DNA from: Typhlomys cinereus
Lineage: Eukaryota > Chordata > Mammalia > Rodentia > Platacanthomyidae
Assembly (NCBI GenBank): GCA_023101885.1
Contig: JALPQD010000102.1
Location: 4,028,971 to 4,092,970, forward strand
Direction: 5' to 3'
DNA length: 64,000 nt
Position 1 is the first letter of the stretch. Every line of letters begins with the position of its first letter. Shown here in pieces: positions 34,716 through 44,530 of the stretch. A model generated the notes under the pieces. That model did no database searches, was not told the origin of the DNA, and saw only the letters and a list, made by a program, of their open reading frames with translations. A program made the position numbers and the translations under genes.

Positions 34716-35709
34716 TTTTTATTTCAGCTCATACAAACTTATTAGGTACACCAGTTCCCTCCCTCCCTCCTCCTCCCTCCGTACCCCCTGCTCCCCCTCC
34801 CCACCCTTCTCCCTCCCAATCCCCCAGTGCCTCCCGCCCCAATTCCCAGAGAGTCCTTTCTTGTGCATGTCTGATTTTCCTCTGGGCCCTCCTCTCCAAT
34901 AACGTACAAGGACCCAGTGGCCTTTCCCTGAACCCTTTCCCGTGTTCCCCTTAGGTATAGGAACACTGCTGTGGCTGCCAATCCTTTGCCTCCAAGGATC
35001 TTGGTGCCTTCAGCAGATGCTAGACTTTGTGAGGTCAACAGTGTGTTGGACAAAGCGCAGGGCATGCAAAGTCCAATTAAGATTGCTTCAGCCCTAACTA
35101 GTATAGAGTATCTTACATATCATTGCTCCTCCCATCCTTTTGCTCTTACAATCTTACCGCCCCCTCTTCCGCAAATTTCCCTGAGCTTCAGGATGGGGAG
35201 AGACTAAGCTGGCCTAGTTCTAGGTGGTTGATATAGAGTCTCTGAAGTTCTGGATAGTGGTTTGTTGATTTTCTTTTGCAGTTTTGTTGCTCCTGCAATG
35301 CCCTTCACTCCATCCTGGTGGGCATTGTATATTACCCCCTGGTCAGAGACAAAAAGCTGTTAGAGTCTTGTGATAAAAGCACATTCAAAGGTAGATGTAA
35401 TAAAAGTGGGAAACCATAGTAAGGGAGGGGTCTATCACCCATTTGCAAAATGGTTACTTTTTATCTGCCAGACTATATGCTCTCCTCTTCTGGTGAGATC
35501 ACACCCCCTCAGTAGTAAATGATCAGGAACAAAAGTCTGTGAACTTAATCAGATGTCTCATTACTTATTTGGGTCCTTGATGGAGGCCTATTTTCTCTGC
35601 TGTAACATGGTCCCCTCTCTCCTTCTTTCTGGTATGGCCCTCCTACCCCATCCCTCCTGTTCATAATCCTTGCAATTACTGTCTCTAGGTGGGCTGGGTG
35701 GGTTTGGTA
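34716..35709 (-). other. L1 3' UTR with polypurine tract
   Basis: In L1 sense it is G/A-rich near the tail. On the plus strand the tract reads CCCTCCCTCCCTCCTCC at about 34,755-34,832. The same segment, truncated at different points, is present at 12.2, 20.7 (sense), 52.7, 53.2, 56.4 and 57.7 kb. Plus- and minus-strand frames here are not genes. Confidence 0.9.
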
Positions 35710-38700
35710 CTAGGAGCCACCTATTAGGGAGTACATACGGCGCTTAATTTTCTGGGTCTGGGATATTTCACTTAATATAATTGTTTCTAATGACATCCAT
35801 TTCCCGGCAAATTCCAGTAATTCATCATTTTTGATGGCTGAGTAGTACTCCATTGTATAGATGTACCACTGTTTCCTTATCCACTCGTCAACTGTTGGAC
35901 ATTTGGGCTGATTCCATGACTTTGCTATTGTAAACAGTCCTGCTATGAACATGGTCGTGCTTGTGCTATCGAGGTGAACCTCTGCTGTATGGGGGGTTAT
36001 TCCCAAAAGTGGAATAGCAGGGTCATATGGCATTTCAATCTTTAATTTCTTTAAGAATCTCCAGACAGCTCGCCAGAGTGGCTGTATGAGCCTGCATTCC
36101 CACCAGCAATGTAGGAGAGTTCCCCTCTCTCCACATCCTCTCCAGCATTTGTTGTTGTTTGTATTGTGGATTTTTGCCATCTTGACTGGGGTGAGATGAT
36201 ATCTCAGGGAAGTTTTGATTTGCATTCCCCTGATGGCTAAGGAAGTGGAGCATTTTTAAAGATATTTGTTAGACATTTTAATTTCATCCCTGGTAAAGTT
36301 TCTTTTAAGTTCCAGGGCCCATTTTTGAATTGGGCCATTGGTTTCCTTGGTGTTTAGTCTTCTAAGTTCTTTGTGCACTCTGGACAGCAGAGTTCTATCA
36401 GATGTGTGGTTAGTGAAGATTTTCTCCCATTCTGTGGGTTGCCTTTGAGCTCGCATTATAATCTCTTTATCTGAACAGAAGCTCTTTAATTTCACAAGAT
36501 CCCAACTGTTGAGAGTTGGTAGCAGTTTAGAAACTGTTAGCCTAGCCCAATCTGCTCGAGGGAGTTCCCTATCCTTTCAACTATGGTTTTTACAGTCTCT
36601 GGCCTGATATCAAGGTCCTTGATCCATTTGGACTTAAGTCTTGTACATGGTGATAAGTACGGGTCCAGCTTTAATCTTCTGCATGTGGAGAACCAGTTTT
36701 GCCAGCACCATTTGTTGAAGATGCTGTTCTTTTTCCATTGATTCTCAAAAACCAAATGGCTGTAACTTTGTGGGCTTATATCTGGGTCTTCAATCCTTAT
36801 CCATTGATCTGTGTGTCTATTTTGGAGCCAGTACCAGGCTGTCTTTATAACTATGGATTTGTAGTATAGACTTAGGTTTGGTATGGTGATACCTCCAGCT
36901 GTGTTTTTGTTACTCAGGATTGTTTTTGCTATCCTGGGTCTTTTGTGCCTCCATATGAACTTTGAGATTGTTTGGTCAACTTCTTTGAAGAATTGCTTTG
37001 GTATTTTGATTGGTATAGTATTGAATCTGTATATGGCCTTTGGTAGGATGGTCATTTTTACGATGTTGATTCTGCCAATCCAGGAACAAGGGAGGTCTTT
37101 CCACCTTCTGGTGTCTTCTGCTATTTCTTTCTTTAGGGTTTTAAAGTTTTCATTGTAAAGGTCTTTTACCTCCTTAGTTAGGTTTATACCAAGGTATTTC
37201 ATTTTTTTAGGGGCTATAGTAAATGGGATTGTTTCTCTCAAGGCTTTTTCACTTCTTTCATTCTGGGCATATAGGAAGGCCTCTGATTTTTGCACATTTA
37301 TTTTGTATCCTGCCACCCTGCTGAACTTCTCAATTAGTTCCAGGAGCTTCCTGGTGGAGTTTTTGGGATCCCTCAGGTATAAGATCATGTCATCTGCAAA
37401 TAGGGATAGTTTGACTTCTTCCTTGCCGATTTGAATCCCTCTTATGTCCCTTTCTTGCCTTATGGCTTCAGCTAAGACTTCAAGTACAATATTGAATAGA
37501 AGTGGTGAGAGTGGACAGCCTTGTCTAGTTCCTGATCGAAGTGGGAATGCTTCCAATTGTTCCCCATTGAGCATAATCCTTGCTGTGGGCTTGTTGTATA
37601 TAGCTTTTATTATATTGATAAAGGTTCCTTCCATTCCCACTATCTCTAGCGTTTTGATCATAAAAGGCTGTTGGATCTTGTCAAAAGCTTTTTCTCCATC
37701 TATCAAGAGAATCATGTGGTCTTGGACTTTGGACTGGTTTACATGATGAATTACATTTATTGATTTGCGTATGTTGAACCAACCTTGTGTGCCGGGGATG
37801 AAGCCTACTTGGTCGCCGTGAATGATCTTTTTAATAAGTTTTTGAATACGATTTGCTAAGACTTTGTTGAGAATCTTTGCGTCTGTGTTCATCAGGGAGA
37901 TCGGCCTATAGTTTTCTTTCTTAAGTGAATCTTTATTAGGTTTTGGGATTAAAACGATATTGGCTTCATAGAAGGAATTTGGTAGTGTTCCTTCCTTTGC
38001 TATTTGATGGAACAGTTTAAGGAGTATTGGTGTTATTAACTCCTTAAATGTCTGGTAGAACTCTGTGCTGAATCCATCTGGTCCAGGACATTTTTTGGTG
38101 GGAAGATTCGAGATTACTTTTTCAATTTCCTTATATGTTATAGGACTATTTAAATAATTCACAACTTCCTGATTCAATTTAGGTAAGTTGTGTTTACTTA
38201 GAAATTCATCCATCTCTTTTGTGTTGTCAAACTTCACAGAGTATAAGTTTTTGAAATATGATGGTATAATTCTCTGGATTTCTTGGGTATCAGTAGTGAT
38301 AAGTCCATGTTCATTTCTAATTTTGTTAATTTGGGTTTTCTCTCTCCTGCTTTTGGTTAATTTAGCTAGGAGTATATCAATCTTATTGATTTTTTCAAAG
38401 AACCAGCTTTTTGACTGGTTGATTTTTTCTATTGCTTCCTTTTTTATTATTATTATTATTATTTATTATTCAACTGTGCGCATGTGCGTGTGTATGTGTG
38501 TGCACGTGTGTGTCTGTATGTGTTTTGTGTGTGTCTGTGTATATGTAGAACCATGGACAAATTCGCGAACCACCATGGACGCCTCCACCTCCTTCTGCCC
38601 GGGGATTCACAGGCTCCGCCCTACCAGGACCAGAAGCGCAGGCCGCCCCTGCTTCCGCCTGGCGTCTATACGTGGGATCTGGGATCCGATCTCGGGACCT

Positions 38701-39818
38701 TCCGCCTGCAAGGCGGAGGCTTAACCCCTGAGCCACCTCTCCAGCCCCTCTATTGCTTTCTTAATCTCGATTTCAGATATTTCTCCCCTTATTTTGCTAA
38801 TCTCCTCTCTTCTACTACTTTTGGGATCAGATTGCTCTAGTTTCTCTAAAGCTTTAAGCTGCATTGTTAAGTTGTTTATTTCTGATGTTTCCATTTTTTT
38901 GATGTAGGCATTAAGAACTATGAACTTACCTCTTAGAACAGCTTTCATTGTGTCTCAGAGATTTTGGTAAGTTGTATTTTCGTTATCATTCACTTTCAGG
39001 AAATCTTGAATTTCCTTTTTAATTTCTTCCTGAATCCAGTTCTCATTCAGCATCATAGTGTTAAGTTTCCAGGAGTTAGTGTATTTTCTCTTGTTTGATG
39101 TGTTGTGGATGTCCAGCTTTAGGCCCTGGTGGTCTGATAGGGCACAGGTTAGAATTTCAACTTTTTTGTATATGTGTAGATTCATTTTGTGGCCCAATAT
39201 GTGATCTATTTTGGAGACATTCCGTGTGCTGCTGAGAAAAATGTGTATTCTTTGGTGCGTGGGTGAAAAGTTCGATAGAGATCTGATAAGGTCCATTTCT
39301 TTCAGGGTTTGATTAATTTCCAAAGTGTCTCTGTTAAGCTTTTGACCTGTTGATCTATCCCATGTTGAGAGGGCGGTGTTGAATTCCCCAAGAATTATCG
39401 TTTGGGGGTTGATTTCTTGCTTTAGATGCTGTAGGGTTTTCTTAATGAATGTGGAGGGGCCCGTATTGGGTGCATATATGTTCAGTATTGTGAAGTCTTC
39501 CTGGTGAATTATACCTGTGACTAAAATGTAGTATCCATCCGTGTCTCTTATAACTTTCTTTGGTTTGAAATCCACTTTGTCTGATAGCATAATGGCTACC
39601 CCTGCCTGTTTTCTGCTTCCATTTGCTTGTAGAATTGTTAACCAGCCTTTTATTTTTAGAGCGTGCCTATCTTTTGTGGTGAGATGGGTTTCCTGCAGGC
39701 AGCAGATTGATGGATTGTGATTTTTAATCCAAGTTTGTAATCTGTGTCTCTTGATCAGTGAATTAATTCCATTAACATTTAGTGTTATAATGGAGAAACT
39801 ATTGTTAATTCCAGACAT
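35710..39818 (-). pseudogene. L1 ORF2 (endonuclease / reverse transcriptase), disrupted
   Basis: ORF2 nicks target DNA and reverse-transcribes L1 RNA. The N-terminal apurinic-type endonuclease domain is open from 39,818 to 38,955 (CLQETHL and SKIDHILG motifs). It ends at a TGA (38,955-38,957) where the second L1 in the window has TGG (Trp). A SINE at 38,443-38,748 interrupts the linker. The RT domain is intact over 38,237-36,537, with FADD catalytic residues at 37,389-37,400 and [12 protein letters not shown] upstream. A ~22-bp deletion near 36,521 shifts the frame. The C-terminal zinc-knuckle-like region ([18 protein letters not shown]) is encoded in 36,225-35,710. Length fits a normal ORF2 once the SINE is removed. 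Confidence 0.95.
38443..38748 (-). mobile_element. Young tRNA-headed SINE inserted in L1 ORF2
   Basis: A TTATTATTATT tail with antisense AATAAA signals is followed by GTGT repeats and GTAGAACCATGGAC. It ends with CCACCTCTCCAGCCCC. TCTATTGCTTCCTT (38,429) and TCTATTGCTTTCTT (38,749) differ at one base and are the target-site duplication, cut within L1 ORF2. It is in the same orientation as the host L1. Plus- and minus-strand frames spanning it are L1/SINE fusions without meaning. Confidence 0.96.
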
Positions 39819-39868
39819 TTATTATGTTTAGTAGCTTTTATAAGTATATTGCTTCGCTTTTAATGGTG

Positions 39869-40938
39869 TTATATTTGCCTTCTGTTCTCCTGGATATGCC
39901 TGTTTTTTTCTTCACGCTTGAGTATCATTGCTAGCAATTTTTGAAGGCCTGGTTTGGTGGACATGTATCCCTTCAAGTTGTCTTTGTGCTGGAAAATTTT
40001 TCTTTCTCCCTCGATCATGACTGATAGTTTTGCAGGGTAAATCAGCCTGGGTTGACATTTTTGCTCATTCAATACTTGAAGTATGTCTCTCCAAGCTCTT
40101 CTTGCTTTTACTGTTTCGACTGAGAAGTCATTTGTTATTTTAATAGGTTTACCTTTAAAAGTGACTTGTTTTTTCTCCCTTGAAGCTCTCAGCACCAGTT
40201 CTTTGTCTTGAATGTGGAGTGTTTTAACTATTATTTGCCTTCCCGTGCTTCTGTTTTGGTCATATCTGTTTGGGGTGCAGAATGCCTCTTGTATATGGAT
40301 GGGCCTATCTTTTTTTAGATGAGGAAAGTTTTCCTTGATGATCGTTTGAAAAATTTCCTCAGGGGTGGTATTTTGAGATTCTTGCTCTGGTATTCCATGA
40401 ATACACATGTTAGGCTTCTTCAGGGTGTCCTATATCTCTTGGATATTTCTCTCAAGTATCTTTTTGGCTTTAACAACCTCTTCCATTGAGCTGGTTAGTA
40501 CTCCCACTTTATCTTCAAGGTCTGAAATTCTGTTTTCTGCTTCATAGTTCTGTTGATAAGACTCTCTGTGGCGTTCTGGGTTGAAGATAACTTGTCTTTT
40601 AGCTCAGTTTTAAACTCTGCTTGAGTTTGTTTTAAATGCTCTATGCCAGTTTTTGTTTCTTGCACTGTTTTTCTCAACTCCTCCAAGTATCTGTTGTGTT
40701 CCTCTTCAAAGAGATTGATTCGATTATGTAATTCCTCCCGGATTTCCTCTTTCATAGTATTGAACATGGTAATGATCATATTTTGAAAGTCGTTATCCTG
40801 GGTCAGGCTTTCTTGGCCTTTTTCCGCGGGTTTGTTCTGGTTGGAGTCTAACATTATGGGATTAATTTCTTCAGTGGGAAATTTGTTTACTTGAGTGTTG
40901 CTTCTCATGGATTTGCACTTTGGCTTTGGCATTGTCAT
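39869..40938 (-). pseudogene. L1 ORF1 (RNA-binding chaperone), disrupted
   Basis: ORF1p trimerises by a coiled coil and binds L1 RNA. The start (MTMPKPKCKS…) is at 40,938. A Glu/Lys-rich heptad-like coiled-coil region follows (MKEEIREELHNRINLFEEEH region). Relative to the second L1 there is a one-base deletion near 40,542-40,546, which shifts the frame. A TAG at 40,430-40,432 replaces TGG (Trp) before the RRM-like segment. The downstream RRM and C-terminal domain (RPIHIQEAF, KGKPIKITNDFSVETVKARRAW) is open at 40,408-39,869. Confidence 0.92.
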
Positions 40939-41352
40939 TTTAACTCTTAAGATCTCTCAATTTCACTAAACTGAATTATTTGGCCTGGGTCCTGGTGGGC
41001 GGGCGCGGGTGGAGACTTACCTAGGGCTCGCGTGTCCCGACTGGCGGAGCGGGGTGGGGTATAAAGGGAGGATGGGGGCGTCGGCCTGGAGCTATTTAAC
41101 CCGGCGGAGCGGGGTGGGGTGTAAAGGGAGGATGGGGGCTTAGGCGTGGAGCTCTTTAACCCGAGGGAAGCTGGGGCGGGGCCCGGGCGCAGGGGGAGGT
41201 CCTCCTCATCCCTCGGCCCCGCTCACGGCTCCGGCTGGATGGTGGGAGTCGGAGCCGGGTCCCTGTGGGCTGACCTGGGGTCCAAGGGCGTGGGGTGAGG
41301 CCTGGCTGGACCGCGCGCGTCCAGACCGGCGGAGCGGGGTGGGGTGTAAAGG
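40939..41352 (-). promoter_or_regulatory. L1 5' UTR with tandem promoter monomers
   Basis: It is strikingly GC-rich in an AT-rich region. A 60-bp unit is tandemly repeated at 41,041-41,100 and 41,101-41,160 (6 mismatches). The unit's core (GGCGGAGCGGGGTGGGG) recurs at 41,328, 285 bp from its first occurrence, so the element ends in a truncated second monomer. GC-box-like GGGGCGGGGC lies at 41,171-41,183. Mouse L1 also uses tandem 5' monomers as promoters, but I do not recognise this monomer. Confidence 0.85.
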
Positions 41353-41367
41353 AACTAATTGCATTTT
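41353..41367. repeat. Target-site duplication, right copy (full-length L1)
   Basis: Exact copy of 34,701-34,715. Confidence 0.97.
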
Positions 41368-41460
41368 AAAGTGTGATATGAACATGAATTTAGGGAGTAG
41401 GACTGGAATATTTTTTTTAAAGCTGATATGATTGGGTATCAAGTTGACAAGAGGTAGACT
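41368..41460 (+). mobile_element. MaLR internal region, 3' remainder
   Basis: The text (AAAGTGTGATATGAACATGAATTTAGGGAGTAGGACTGGAATATT … GTAGACT) matches what follows the internal region interrupted at 34,700. It leads directly into the 3' LTR. Confidence 0.6.
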
Positions 41461-41717
41461 TGTGATGATTGGTTTTAATTGTTGACTTGATGGAATTTAA
41501 AATCAACCTAGCAGGAAAACTTCTAAGCATGTCTAGAAAAGAATTTCCAGAGACATAAGAAGACCTATGCTGAATATGAGTGTCACCACTCCATGGGCAC
41601 CAACTTTCATCTTTTCTGCTTCCTGTTGGAGATACAAGATAGCAGAAACCTCAGCTGGAGTTGCTCCCTTGCCTTTCTGCCTTAATGGACCCAAACTGCA
41701 ATAAATCCTTCCTTTTT
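41461..41717 (+). mobile_element. MaLR (ORR1-like) 3' LTR, 3'-truncated
   Basis: It starts with TGTGATGATTGGTTTTAATTGTTGACTTGATGG, homologous to the 5' LTR at 32,324. It runs through AGCAGGAAAACTTCTAAGCATG, GGGCACC and CCCAAACTGCAATAAATCC (AATAAA, polyadenylation region), then breaks off at antisense L1 sequence. I could not find the missing LTR end downstream. Confidence 0.65.
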
Positions 41718-44530
41718 TAAAATAATATTTCATTTTTCTAGTTTTACAATCATATTGAGTACTTATCCCTGCTTCCCTCCATCCCCTTCTCTCACATCCC
41801 TCCATCAATTCATCCTACTCCCTCCCATCTTCCTACCTGTGGACTCCAAGGTTCCCTCTGACTTGTCTACTCCTATGGGCATTCAGGCCTCTTGTGGCCT
41901 CTCTTCAGGCTACCTCACCAGTAGGGGCATTTCCCATCTCTAATTCAGCTTTAGTTTCCAATGTTTTTATCTTTCTTGAATTTCTCTATAGTCATGGGGG
42001 CATGTTGGTACATCTGTCATTGCACAGGTCTTGAAAGGACAAGTCTCACTCTAGTGAGTTCCCAGATGCAGCAGTCCAGCCTTAAGTGTAGTATCTTGTC
42101 CAACGGTGAACCTTCCTGTCTTTAGGTTCTTACAATCCCATCACCCCCACTTCCATAAGGTTCTCAAAGCCATAGGATGTGGAGAGAATAGGTTGGCTAG
42201 ATTAAGGTTGAACCTTGCTGGTTGCCAGTACTCTGCATTATGGTTGGCTGTTGTTGTCCACTTCAATTCTCTTCTAATGTCCTAGGCTCCATCTTGTCAG
42301 GATGTTGAGCTCTTCTATCTCTATTGTAGACTTCCAGTATAAGTGTTAAGTGCTCTTCAAAACTGTGGGTATAGTAACAGCTATTTACAAAGCAGTTTTG
42401 TGTAGCATCTTCCTACCTATAGATTCATTACCTGTTTTTCTCTTTTGATCTATTTCCTTCCCTTTTATAGGACTTTGATCTAGATAACAATAACATGAAT
42501 GTGCTCTGTTCTGACAGGTGGGTCTTGAGTTCAATCAGAAAGCTGTTGGTCTCCTTGACACTCATGCCACTATTACACTGGTAGTCACCTGTTGCCATAA
42601 TGATTTTTATTGCAACTTGCAGATCTTATGGTTGATGAAGGCCATGATTATTTCTCTCCCCATAGCTTCTACAGTATTCCTTGGTATGTGTAAACTATCC
42701 AGCAAGGAAGAAGTTCTAAGGCCAGTTCTAGTTGATATCTTTTGCCCATGTTCTGTGATCCACATGTGTTGCTTCTTTAGTAATAGGGTCTTACCAACAA
42801 TTTTTTGGAGAGCAACCAAAAGCAATGGCAAAATCCTATAATGTTGTGGGGCCTTTGAGACCTCTACAATCAACATTTTATCAGGAAGTAACATTCCTGT
42901 TACTGTAGTGTAATTTTGTTCCTGGGTACTAAGTGGATCATCTCAGGGCTTTTTAACCCCTTGTTTTCTTCCCTCTATGCTCCTCTACATAGGGACAGCT
43001 CATTCTTGTTCCTTTCTTACAAAACATGTTTTTTAAAACATATTACTAGCATAGGGCATTCTTTTGTGGTTATTTCCACAATCTTAGGGTTTTTCTATAA
43101 GTCCCTCTGTTCCTCCTATCTCCCATCCCCTAATTCCCCACTATGTATTTTTCTCAATTATCCCCTCATTCACCCTATTTGTCATAGTATCCTACATCTC
43201 CCCTTTAAAGGGTTTCACTCTAACTATTCGGAACCCTTCCTTCTGTAAGTAGCTTTTAAAAAATACTTTTGGTGTGTCGTCATACATAAATATAGCAAAT
43301 TTATGATATTTAAACCCTTAATTCCTATTCTCATGCTCCCTTCTCTTTCCAGTAAAAACACTCTTCTTCCTTGCCAGTCTCCTTCATTCTTTTATGTCAT
43401 ATTGCATGTGTCGCCCACTAGGTTTCATCAGGATTGACTTTGAAGGCATGAGTCTGAGTATTTATTAAAGCATATGTTATATATCAGTTTTCTTTTGAAG
43501 AAAACATCTTCCATTCTCCCCTTCCATCATAAGCATTAATCCTCATCAGTCTCTCAGGAAGGTATGGAAGGGCCTCTTGAGATCCTCCCTTTCCATGGCA
43601 AGATGTTACTAAGAGAATTCCTGTCACCGAATCCCCCACCAAGCCAGCGGGGGGGAAGAGGGGAAACGGCGGGGCCTCGTGGGTGCGAGGAGAATGGGTG
43701 AGCAGGCAACTGGGTCACCACCCAGATCTCAGGAGTCAGGCGAGAAGCAGTATGCAGACGACCAGTTGGCCGCAGACTCAACTTTACTCTGGAAGTTGTT
43801 TGGGCTTACATACGGTCAGGGTCCAATCAGGTGTGACCACTCCTTTACTCAGGGGAGGGGAAGAGCAGCCACCAATCATTTAACTGTTTACTGGGTATCC
43901 AGGTTAGATGGCCGCTTCCCATTGGTTGTTCATCCCTCCTTCCCATTGGTTGTTCATCCACCGGCCATTTGGTTGTCCATTCCACTGCCTGTATGGTTTC
44001 TTCTTTCAGACTTTTCTGTAGTAAGACCTCCTGCATTTGGGAGCCCAGGCTAGGGCCTCCCTGAATTGATAGTGCCACATCTCATGTAAATCTTTTCAAA
44101 ATATATAGAACAGGAATGAATTCGTAGTTACAACAACCCTGTCATATCCAGAAGATAATGTCTGGCCACATCTTTATTCCTCTGTAAGTTTTACTATCTT
44201 ACTGCTTCCTCTTCCACTATATTCTCTAAGCCTTGGGGTTAGGGGTATCTTAGATGTCTTATCATGGATCATTCATAGTCACTTCTTCTGTGGACTTTGG
44301 CCAGTTATGGTACTCAATAACAAACACCAAAACACTGAAAAAAAATTAAGTAGGTTTTCATTGAATATTTTATCACCACCACAAAAAGTAATTAATGAAG
44401 AGTCAATCTGGTCCAAGGGAAACAGTAATTATGGGGTAATTTTCAGCTCCTTGATTTCTAGTATCATGTTTAGTCTCCTTACATCCATACCATCTATCAC
44501 CAGGATTAGCACATATGATAGCTAATATCA
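41718..44530 (-). mobile_element. Older LINE-1 3' UTR (long, antisense), interrupted by an LTR
   Basis: Poly(T)-like start, a polypyrimidine tract (CCCTCCATCCCCTTCTCTCACATCCCTCC, 41,775-41,805), then long 3' UTR text. TTAGGTTCTTACAATCCCATCACCCCC (42,121-42,148) parallels the younger L1 3' UTR. Near 44,280-44,320 CTGTGGACTTTGGCCAGTTATGG is recognisable old rodent L1 text. All frames in it are chance. The right boundary is uncertain. Confidence 0.55.
43622..44079 (-). mobile_element. Solo LTR of an endogenous-retrovirus-like element, antisense
   Basis: On the minus strand it begins TGTGGCACTATCAATTCAGG and ends GGGGGATTCGGTGACA (TG…CA ends). The U3-like part has CCAAT boxes in a 24-bp direct repeat (plus strand CCCATTGGTTGTTCATCC at 43,918 and 43,942, with a third diverged unit after 43,965). 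The 3' part is GC-rich. No internal gag/pol/env sequence is present. I could not identify the 4-6-bp target duplication, so the ends are approximate. Frames on both strands are not genes. Confidence 0.65.

Larger units (their letters stand above)
34716..41352 (-). mobile_element. Full-length LINE-1 (non-LTR retrotransposon), antisense
   Basis: The complete L1 organisation is read on the minus strand. A GC-rich 5' UTR with tandem monomers (41,352-40,939) is followed by ORF1 (40,938-39,869) and ORF2 (39,818-35,710). A ~1-kb 3' UTR with a polypurine tract and a poly(A) tail runs from 35,709 to 34,716. It is flanked by an exact 15-bp target-site duplication, which suggests a fairly recent insertion. 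It is disabled by an ORF1 frameshift and stop, an ORF2 nonsense codon, a ~22-bp ORF2 deletion and a SINE insertion. The host site is a MaLR internal region. Confidence 0.97.

Noticed and set aside
34624..35207. Pro/Ser-rich frames in L1 3' UTR segments (also 12,202, 21,115, 52,604, 53,076, 56,404, 56,662)
   Set aside because: They translate the polypyrimidine tract of the L1 3' UTR. Homologous copies lack conserved frames.
36883..37746. Plus-strand hydrophobic frames antisense to L1 ORF2 (also 38,188 and the 54.8-56.2 kb equivalents)
   Set aside because: Shadow frames opposite a real ORF2. Leu/Ile-rich because they complement Lys/Asn-rich coding sequence.
41161..41350. CpG island promoter of a host gene
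   Set aside because: The GC-rich block lies inside the L1 5' UTR bounded by the L1 target-site duplication, so it belongs to the transposon.
42518..42841. 107-codon plus-strand frame in the 42.5 kb region
   Set aside because: It lies in old antisense L1 3' UTR sequence and overlaps a minus-strand frame of similar length. No homology recognised.
43554..44078. Protein-coding frames of 75-124 codons on both strands
   Set aside because: They lie within a solo LTR and overlap each other on opposite strands, with no domain.
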